DNA from: Azospirillum oryzae
GTDB taxonomy: Bacteria > Pseudomonadota > Alphaproteobacteria > Azospirillales > Azospirillaceae
DNA length: 64,000 bases
Direction of reading: 5' to 3'
NCBI RefSeq assembly: GCF_008364795.1
Contig: NZ_VTTM01000009.1
Span: forward strand, 186,001-250,000
A model generated the notes under the pieces. That model saw only the letters and a program-made list of their open reading frames with translations, was not told where the DNA came from and did not search any database. Below, piece by piece: positions 58,681-64,000 of the stretch. The first letter of the stretch is position 1, and each line of letters starts with the position of its first letter. The position numbers and the translations under genes were made by a program.

Positions 58681-60410
58681 CACGCCACCTCCTCATAGAG
58701 CCAGGAGCGCAGGATATCGATGGCCTCGTCCGGATACTGGTCGACCAGCTCGCCCAGCCGGCGGATGGAGGAGGCGCGGACGCGGCCCTCGACGGTGCGC
58801 AGCTCGATCAGCTGGTCCATCGTCTCTTCGATGCCCAGCTGCGGCGCCATCGGGGCGGCGGCCAGGGCGGGGTCGGCTTCCTCCCCGTCGGCGGGAATCG
58901 CACCGGCGGCGGCGGTTGCCGCATTGGCCGGGCCGGTCAGCTGCGGCATGGCGCCGCCGGCCGGGGCGGACAGCGCCGGGGCTTCCGCCACCACCGGCTC
59001 CGGCGCCGGGAAGACGCGGCGGATCAGCGGACGCAGGCCGACCAGGATCACCAGGGATGAGAGCACCAGCAGGATCACCCACTGGATCAGCGTCATGACG
59101 TTGCGGGTCAGCGTCTCGGCGATCTCGTCGCCCAGCGGGCGGGGGGCGAGGTCGGGGGCCAGATCGACGAATTCCAGATTGTCCACCGTCACCCGGTCGC
59201 CGCGCGCCTCGCTGAAGCCCATGGCGGAGCGGACCAGCTCGCCCAGGCGCTGAAGCTCTTCCGCGCTACGCGGCTCGTACTGGCGGGTGCCGTCGGCGGC
59301 GGACTTCCAGGTGCCGTTGACCAGCACGGCGACGCTGAGGCGGCGGACGTCGCCCGGCTCGATCACCGTTTCGCGGCTGACGTTGGAGATCTCGTAGTTG
59401 ACCGTCTCCTCCTGCCGCTTGCTGTCGTTGGAGGATTGCGGGCCTTGCGACTGGGCGCGGACGTCACGCTGCGGCAGGTTCTGTTCGGCGGTAACCGGCG
59501 GTTCGCCGTTGGTGTCCTGGCTGCGGTCCTGCTCCTGCACCGTCTGGGTGGAGCGGACGACCTGGCTGTTGGGGTCGAAGGTCTGGCTGCGCACCACCTC
59601 GCGCTTGGTCTCCACCTCGGCGGCGACCTGGACGCGGACATTGCCGGCGCCGAGACGGGCAGTCAGCATCTGCTCCACCGCGCGGGCGACACGGGTTTCC
59701 GCCGCGACGCGCAGCCCGTCGGTGCGCGCCGAGGCCAGCCCCGGCCCGTCATCCTCGGTCAGCAGAAGCTCGCCGGAGGAATCCATCACCGTCACGGCGC
59801 TGGGCTTCAGGTTCGGCACGGCGGCGGAGACGAGGTGGCGGATCGACAGGGCTTGGCGGCGGTCCAGCGATCCCCGGCCGCGCATGCGCACCACCACCGA
59901 CGCGGTCGGCTTCGGCGCGTTGCGCGAGAACTCCTCGCGTTCCGGCAGGACGATGTGGACGCGCGCCGCCTCGACGCCGGACAGCGTCTCGATGGTGCGG
60001 CCGAGTTCACCCTCCATGGCGCGCAGGCGGTTGATGCGCTGCATGAAGCTGGTGATGCCCAACGGCTTGTCGGTGTCGAACAGTTCGTAGCCGACGCCGC
60101 CGTGGGATGGCAGGCCCTTCTCTGCCAGCGCCATGCGGACGCGGGACACATCGGCCTGCGGCACGCTGATCGTCGTGCCGTCGAAGCCGGCGTTCACCGG
60201 CACGCCCATCTCCTGCACCGCCTTGGCGATGCGGCCGGCCTCCGCCGGTTCAAGGCCGCTGTAGAGCGCGGTCATGTGCGGCTGCGACAGCAGCAGCGCC
60301 ATGCCGGCGACGGCCAGGACGATGCCGAGCCCGGTGCCCGCCAGGACGAGCAGCCGACCGCGCCCCAACGACCGCAAGGTGTCGATCAGACTGTCCACGG
60401 TTCCCCGCAC
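58680..60410 (-). CDS. fliF: Flagellar MS-ring protein FliF
   Basis: This 576-residue FliF has two transmembrane helices (about residues 21-43 and 440-460), ring-building motifs GLEPAEAGRIAKAVQEMGVP, GYELFDTDKPLGITSFMQRI, and NYEISNVSRETVIEPGDVRR. Its C-terminal tail binds FliG (MDQLIELRTVEGRVRASSIR). Starts are GTG at 60410 or GTG at 60398; neither has an ideal ribosome site. First gene of the minus-strand fliF operon; divergent from fliL. Confidence 0.97.
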   Translation of the reverse strand: MRGTVDSLIDTLRSLGRGRLLVLAGTGLGIVLAVAGMALLLSQPHMTALYSGLEPAEAGRIAKAVQEMGVPVNAGFDGTTISVPQADVSRVRMALAEKGLPSHGGVGYELFDTDKPLGITSFMQRINRLRAMEGELGRTIETLSGVEAARVHIVLPEREEFSRNAPKPTASVVVRMRGRGSLDRRQALSIRHLVSAAVPNLKPSAVTVMDSSGELLLTEDDGPGLASARTDGLRVAAETRVARAVEQMLTARLGAGNVRVQVAAEVETKREVVRSQTFDPNSQVVRSTQTVQEQDRSQDTNGEPPVTAEQNLPQRDVRAQSQGPQSSNDSKRQEETVNYEISNVSRETVIEPGDVRRLSVAVLVNGTWKSAADGTRQYEPRSAEELQRLGELVRSAMGFSEARGDRVTVDNLEFVDLAPDLAPRPLGDEIAETLTRNVMTLIQWVILLVLSSLVILVGLRPLIRRVFPAPEPVVAEAPALSAPAGGAMPQLTGPANAATAAAGAIPADGEEADPALAAAPMAPQLGIEETMDQLIELRTVEGRVRASSIRRLGELVDQYPDEAIDILRSWLYEEVA

Positions 60411-60480
60411 CTTTAAAGTTTCTGAAAATCGGCGGGCCTAGTCTTCGCCCTGCACACCCCGTCACGCTAACGGCGCGACT

Positions 60481-60496
60481 TTTAAGCGGAGTAAAA
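60481..60496. promoter_or_regulatory. CtrA-box-like element between fliF and fliL
   Basis: TTTAAGCGGAGTAAAA (TTAA-N6-TAAA) lies 71 bp before the fliF start and 91 bp before fliL in their divergent promoter. It differs from the flagellin element only by a missing C and one substitution in the core. Confidence 0.55.
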
Positions 60497-60586
60497 AACG
60501 GGAGTGGTGCCAACGACAAAGCTTCTAAAACTTTACTGGTTTCCCGGTTGACTAAAATTTTCGGCAATGTCCGGCGGGATGGAGCG

Positions 60587-61132
60587 ATGATTACACGGCT
60601 TGGCATGGCGAAAACAGGAACGGCGACGCGGGACGAAGTCCTGAACAGGCTGCGCGGGTCGGGGCGGATCCTGGTGATCGCCCTGCCGGTCGCCCGGCTG
60701 CTGGCAGGATTGTTGGCGCTGGGCGCGGTGGCGGCGGCCGGGCTTGGCGGCTATTGGCTGGCGGCGGGCACTGAAGCCGTCGAGCGGCTTTGGGTGCCGT
60801 CGGCGGAGACCGCGCCGGCCGACGCCGTGGTCGACATGCCGGAACTGGTCGTCAATTTGCGCCGCGACACGCCGTCCCGCTTCCTGAAGATCGGCCTGTC
60901 GCTGACCGTCGCTCCCCACGACCGCCAGACGCTGGAACGGGCGATGCCGCAGCTGACCGACAGTCTGCAGGAATTCCTGCGCAACCTGGACCAGGACGAT
61001 CTTGATGGATCGGCCGGGCTGCACCGCCTGCGCAGCGAGATCAGGCGCCGCTTCAACCTGATCCTGTCCGACCCCGCCGGCCGGCGCGACGTCGTCACCG
61101 ACGTGCTGCTGCGCAGCCTGCTCACGCAATAG
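60587..61132 (+). CDS. fliL: Flagellar basal body protein FliL
   Basis: This 181-residue protein has one transmembrane helix (about residues 28-60), a short linker and the FliL periplasmic domain: DMPELVVNLRRDTPSRFLKI, GLSLTVAPHDRQTLERAMPQ, RSEIRRRFNLILSDPAGRRD and VVTDVLLRSLL. FliL surrounds and stabilises stator units. The ATG at 60587 is preferred over a TTG at 60548; ATG 60605 is also possible. First gene of fliL-fliM-DUF6468-motE. Confidence 0.88.
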   Translation: MITRLGMAKTGTATRDEVLNRLRGSGRILVIALPVARLLAGLLALGAVAAAGLGGYWLAAGTEAVERLWVPSAETAPADAVVDMPELVVNLRRDTPSRFLKIGLSLTVAPHDRQTLERAMPQLTDSLQEFLRNLDQDDLDGSAGLHRLRSEIRRRFNLILSDPAGRRDVVTDVLLRSLLTQ

Positions 61133-61151
61133 CGACCTCCAGAGGCACCGG

Positions 61152-62351
61152 ATGACCGACACCCCCGCCCCGCCCGCCCCGTCCATGCCCACCCCGTCAA
61201 TGGCCACCCCGTCCATGCCCACCTCCGTCCCCGTTGCTGACGAGGATGCGGACTGGTCCGATGCCGCGTGGGAACTGGCCGCGGCACAGCAGACCGCCGC
61301 GCCCGCTCCGCCCCCTGCCGCGGAGGCCGCGGCGATGGCCGAAGCGATGCAGCAGGCGCTGAGCGGCGAGACCAAGACGCTGAGCCAGGAGGAGATCGAC
61401 CGGCTGCTGAATTTCGGCGCGCCGGAAGGCGGCGGGCCGGAGATGAGCGCGATCCAGCGGCTGGTCAGCTCGACCACGGTCAACAAGGACCGGCTGCCGA
61501 TGCTGGATGTGGTGTTCGACCGCATGGTGCGGATGCTGAACACCTCGCTGCGCCAGTTCGCCTCCACCAACGTCGAGGCATCGCTGTCGAAGATCGAATG
61601 GCTGCGCTACACCGACTTCCAGGACGCCATCGAGCTGCCGGCCCTGATCGGCGTCGCCCGCGCCGAGCCGTGGGACAACCAGATGCTGGTGACCATCGAC
61701 AGCGCGCTGATCTACTGCATGATGGACGTGCTGCTGGGCGGGCGGCGGTCGCGGCCGGGGCGGATCGACGGGCGCGCCTACACCTCCATCGAACGCAAGA
61801 TGACCGAGCGGATGATGAAGGTGGTGCTGCAGGATCTCGGGCAGTCCTTCGATCCGCTGGCGCAGGTCGACTTCGTCTTCGACCGGCTGGAGGTGAACCC
61901 GCAGTTCGCCACCATCACGCGCGCCACCAACGCCATCATCCGCGTGCGCATCGCCGTGGAGGTGGAGCGCCGCACCGGCCACATCGACATCGTCATCCCC
62001 TATGCCACGCTGGAGCCGATCCGCGGCAAGCTGGTGCAGATGTTCATGGGCGAGAAGTTCGGCCATGACACGGTGTGGGAAAGCCACCTGAAGAACGAGC
62101 TGATGCGCTCCAAGCTGGAGCTGGTCGCCGTGCTGGCGGAGACCAAGGTGCCGCTGGGCGAGGTGCTGGCCTGGCAGAAGGGCCAGTCGCTGAAGCTGCG
62201 CATCAACCCCGATTCCACCGTCCTGGTCTTCAGCAAGACCATCCCGCTGTTCGCCGGCCACATGGGACAGCGCAACGACAACATCGCGGTGAAGATCGAC
62301 ACCGATCTCGACACCAAGCAGGAGCTGATCGATGGTCTCCTTTCTCATTGA
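61152..62351 (+). CDS. fliM: Flagellar motor switch protein FliM, with long N-terminal extension
   Basis: This 399-residue FliM has the CheY-binding motif LSQEEIDRLLNFG at residues 77-89, a CheC-like middle domain (FDRMVRMLNTSLRQFASTNV, ending in SIERKMTERMMKVV) and a C-terminal SpoA domain. In most FliM proteins the motif lies at the very N-terminus. Here about 76 Pro/Ala/Ser-rich residues precede it, partly made of three tandem 15-nt repeats (61179-61223) encoding PSM(P/A)T. The last 20 bases overlap the next gene. Confidence 0.96.
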   Translation: MTDTPAPPAPSMPTPSMATPSMPTSVPVADEDADWSDAAWELAAAQQTAAPAPPPAAEAAAMAEAMQQALSGETKTLSQEEIDRLLNFGAPEGGGPEMSAIQRLVSSTTVNKDRLPMLDVVFDRMVRMLNTSLRQFASTNVEASLSKIEWLRYTDFQDAIELPALIGVARAEPWDNQMLVTIDSALIYCMMDVLLGGRRSRPGRIDGRAYTSIERKMTERMMKVVLQDLGQSFDPLAQVDFVFDRLEVNPQFATITRATNAIIRVRIAVEVERRTGHIDIVIPYATLEPIRGKLVQMFMGEKFGHDTVWESHLKNELMRSKLELVAVLAETKVPLGEVLAWQKGQSLKLRINPDSTVLVFSKTIPLFAGHMGQRNDNIAVKIDTDLDTKQELIDGLLSH

Positions 62352-62979
62352 CGCGGCCCTGGCGGTGATGCTGGTCACGGCGACCGCCTATCTGGTCATC
62401 GTCAACAAGCGGCTGAAGCTGCTGCGCACCGGCCAGTCCGAGATCAACGCCCTGGTGTCGACCTTCTCCAAGTCGATCGACGACACCGACGCCTCGATGA
62501 AGCGCATGGTGGTGTCGGCGACCGAGATCGCCGCGCGGCTGTCCGACGATCTGGACCGCGCCAAGGGCATGAAGGAGGACATGGCGCTGATCCTGGGATC
62601 CTGCGAGCGCACCACCGCCCGCATGGAGGAGTCGGTCCAGCATGCCCGCGCCCTGCTGCGTCGCCTGGATGAAGGCGCCATGGCAAGCACAGCGCGCTCC
62701 ACCCGCAACCGGGCGCGGCCGGAAGTGGCGGATACCGTCGAAAGCGCGGCGAAGCCGGCCGAGGTGACCGCAGAGGCCGCTGCAACCTCCCCCCTGGTGT
62801 CCGCACTGAAAGCGGCCGAGGTGGATCATGGCGAATTCCGGGCGCTCGAAACCGCTCTGCGTGCGGTGGCGGGACAGCCTGCCGAAGCGACGGTTCCCGC
62901 TCCCGCCGGCCCGGCGAAGGCGGCGGCCAGCGCCTTCTACGCGCGGCTGCGCACCGTCGGGTCGGAGGCGTCGGCATGA
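62332..62979 (+). CDS. DUF6468 flagellar membrane protein
   Basis: This 215-residue protein has an N-terminal membrane helix (FLIDAALAVMLVTATAYLVI), then a long helical region typical of DUF6468 (NKRLKLLRTGQSEINALVST, FSKSIDDTDASMKRMVVSAT, HARALLRRLDEG), then an Ala/Pro-rich tail. The family occurs in alphaproteobacterial flagellar clusters between fliM and motE; its role is unknown. It starts inside fliM (20-bp overlap) and overlaps the next gene by four bases (ATGA). Confidence 0.82.
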   Translation: MVSFLIDAALAVMLVTATAYLVIVNKRLKLLRTGQSEINALVSTFSKSIDDTDASMKRMVVSATEIAARLSDDLDRAKGMKEDMALILGSCERTTARMEESVQHARALLRRLDEGAMASTARSTRNRARPEVADTVESAAKPAEVTAEAAATSPLVSALKAAEVDHGEFRALETALRAVAGQPAEATVPAPAGPAKAAASAFYARLRTVGSEASA

Positions 62980-63716
62980 TCCCGCGCATCCTGCCCATCA
63001 CCCTGGTCGCCGTGCTGATGGTGCTGCCGCTGAAGCTCGGCGCGCTGGTCGACGGCTTCCCGGTGATCGCCCAGCAGTTCGACCGCGAATTCGGCGCCCA
63101 TGAACGGCCCTGGGCCACCGACCTGAAGGCGACCGATCCGAAGGCGGCCGACGCCGCACCCACACCGGCACAGACTCCCCCGCCGGTTTCCACGCCGGTT
63201 GCGGAGATCCCGCCGCCGGTGGCGCTGGCGCCGCCCAACTGCACCGATCCGCTGCTGCGCGCGGCCATCGACGAGCAGAAGGCCGACAGCGCCGGCCGCC
63301 AGAACCGCCTGCGCGAGGCCGAAGCGGTGCTCGCGGCGACGGAGGCGCGGGTCGGCACGCAGATCCAGCGGCTGAACGGCGTGAAGCGCGAGGTCGAGGC
63401 ACTGATGACCCAGCGGTCCAACTTGGCGCAGGAGGATTTGAAGCGGATGGTGGCGATCTATGAGGCGATGAAGCCGCGCGACGCCGCCCGCATCCTGACG
63501 GACATGGAAACCGACATCGTGGTGGACGTGCTGGACCGCATCGCCGAGCGGCGCGCCGCCCCGATCCTGGCCGAGATGGCCGATGCCAAGGCGCGCGAGG
63601 TGACGCGGCTGATCCTGCAGCGCCGCGCCCTGCCCGGCGACCGCAAGGCCGCTCCGACCGTCGTCGGAGCTTCGGTGCCGGTGACGGCCGTTCCGCGCCC
63701 CACCCTGACGAATTGA
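62976..63716 (+). CDS. MotE-family flagellar protein
   Basis: This 246-residue protein has an N-terminal membrane/signal helix, a Pro-rich linker (about residues 60-85), a coiled coil (NRLREAEAVLAATEARVGTQ, IQRLNGVKREVEALM) and the MgtE-N/FliG-like end MVAIYEAMKPRDAARILTDM, DTDIV-like helix and RAAPILAEMADAKAREVTRL. MotE chaperones MotC in Sinorhizobium; related proteins occur in fliL-fliM operons. Translation is coupled to the DUF6468 gene (ATGA at 62976). Confidence 0.82.
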   Translation: MIPRILPITLVAVLMVLPLKLGALVDGFPVIAQQFDREFGAHERPWATDLKATDPKAADAAPTPAQTPPPVSTPVAEIPPPVALAPPNCTDPLLRAAIDEQKADSAGRQNRLREAEAVLAATEARVGTQIQRLNGVKREVEALMTQRSNLAQEDLKRMVAIYEAMKPRDAARILTDMETDIVVDVLDRIAERRAAPILAEMADAKAREVTRLILQRRALPGDRKAAPTVVGASVPVTAVPRPTLTN

Positions 63717-63721
63717 GCGCC

Positions 63722-64000
63722 ATGACCAGCATGCCCGATGCCGTCTCGGCTCCGCCCCGGCCGGCCACAACCTCCGCTTCGGCCCAACGCGGCGGCTCGT
63801 CAGGCGACGATGCGCGCGACGGGGACTTCGCCAGTCTGGTGGACGAGGCCGCGGAGGAGGAACCCGACGATGCGGCCCGCCCCGACCGGCTGCGCAAGCG
63901 CAAGGAGCCGAGAGCGGACGACCCCGTCGCCGCGCAGGGCGCGATCACCCAGGCGGTGGTTCAGGCGAGCGGCGCCGACGCCCCGCTGATGCCCTGGATG
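63722..64000 (+). CDS. Partial gene, disordered N-terminus, possibly FliK
   Basis: From ATG 63722, five bases after the motE-like stop, 93 codons run open to the window edge. The visible part is low-complexity, rich in Ala, Pro, Ser and Asp, with DDARDGDFASLVDEAAEEEP and a Lys/Arg cluster. The 'DFASLVDEA' segment recalls the N-terminal F-xx-L-L signal of hook-length-control proteins, and fliK often follows motE/fliM genes. The C-terminal domain that would prove it lies outside the window. Confidence 0.45.
   Translation, partial: MTSMPDAVSAPPRPATTSASAQRGGSSGDDARDGDFASLVDEAAEEEPDDAARPDRLRKRKEPRADDPVAAQGAITQAVVQASGADAPLMPWM

Overview
The window is 64 kb of high-GC, gene-dense bacterial DNA that most resembles an Azospirillum-like alphaproteobacterium (Rhodospirillales). 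This is inferred from gene content: FlaF/FlbT next to a flagellin, a RegB/RegA redox pair, a CtrA-like regulator, DUF1217 and DUF6468 flagellar proteins, and a putA without an N-terminal DNA-binding domain. Housekeeping genes (folP-glmM-thiD, hflX) suggest a chromosome or chromid rather than a small plasmid. No rRNA, tRNA or CRISPR array was seen.

Region 1 (1-20.4 kb) is metabolic. In order it holds a Crp/Fnr regulator cut by the window edge, an SbmA/BacA-type ABC protein whose nucleotide-binding domain looks dead, GH1 and GH4 glycosidases, an MFS transporter, an NTF2-like protein with an alpha/beta hydrolase and an XRE regulator, and putA. Next come a membrane hydrolase, a GT87-type mannosyltransferase gene broken by one in-frame amber codon, a hemerythrin protein, a zinc alcohol dehydrogenase with a small membrane partner, a lipoprotein and an MHS-family transporter.

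Region 2 (20.4-29.5 kb) is respiratory. cyoABCD and a SURF1 gene are followed by a three-gene operon on the other strand (membrane protein, lipoprotein, winged-helix regulator) that starts beside two tandem palindromic operators, and then by regB/regA. Region 3 (29.5-33 kb) is thiD-glmM-folP. Upstream of folP lies an accessory insert (33.1-37.4 kb). It contains a decayed IS5-like element, an MFS transporter facing a GlxA-type AraC regulator, near-identical 22-nt inverted repeats around this block, and an AT-rich gene for a receiver domain that lacks the phospho-acceptor aspartate.

Region 4 (37.4-64 kb) is a flagellar cluster, plausibly for the lateral (swarming) flagella. On the minus strand are flgB-flgC-fliE-fliQ-transglycosylase-flhA-fliR-flhB; on the plus strand are fliI plus an unknown gene. 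Then come ybaN and hflX. A minus-strand flagellin-flaF-flbT-flaG-like-DUF1217-unknown operon follows, and then a CtrA-like regulator. After that lie fliF-fliH-fliN-fliP-fhlB-like-fliG-fliK-like on the minus strand and fliL-fliM-DUF6468-motE-(fliK?) on the plus strand. Five promoter regions of this cluster carry a similar AT-CGG-AT element, TTAA-N6..8-TAAA/TTAA, which resembles a CtrA box. With the CtrA-like gene encoded inside the cluster, this suggests a local regulator and regulon. That is the most interesting hypothesis in the window.
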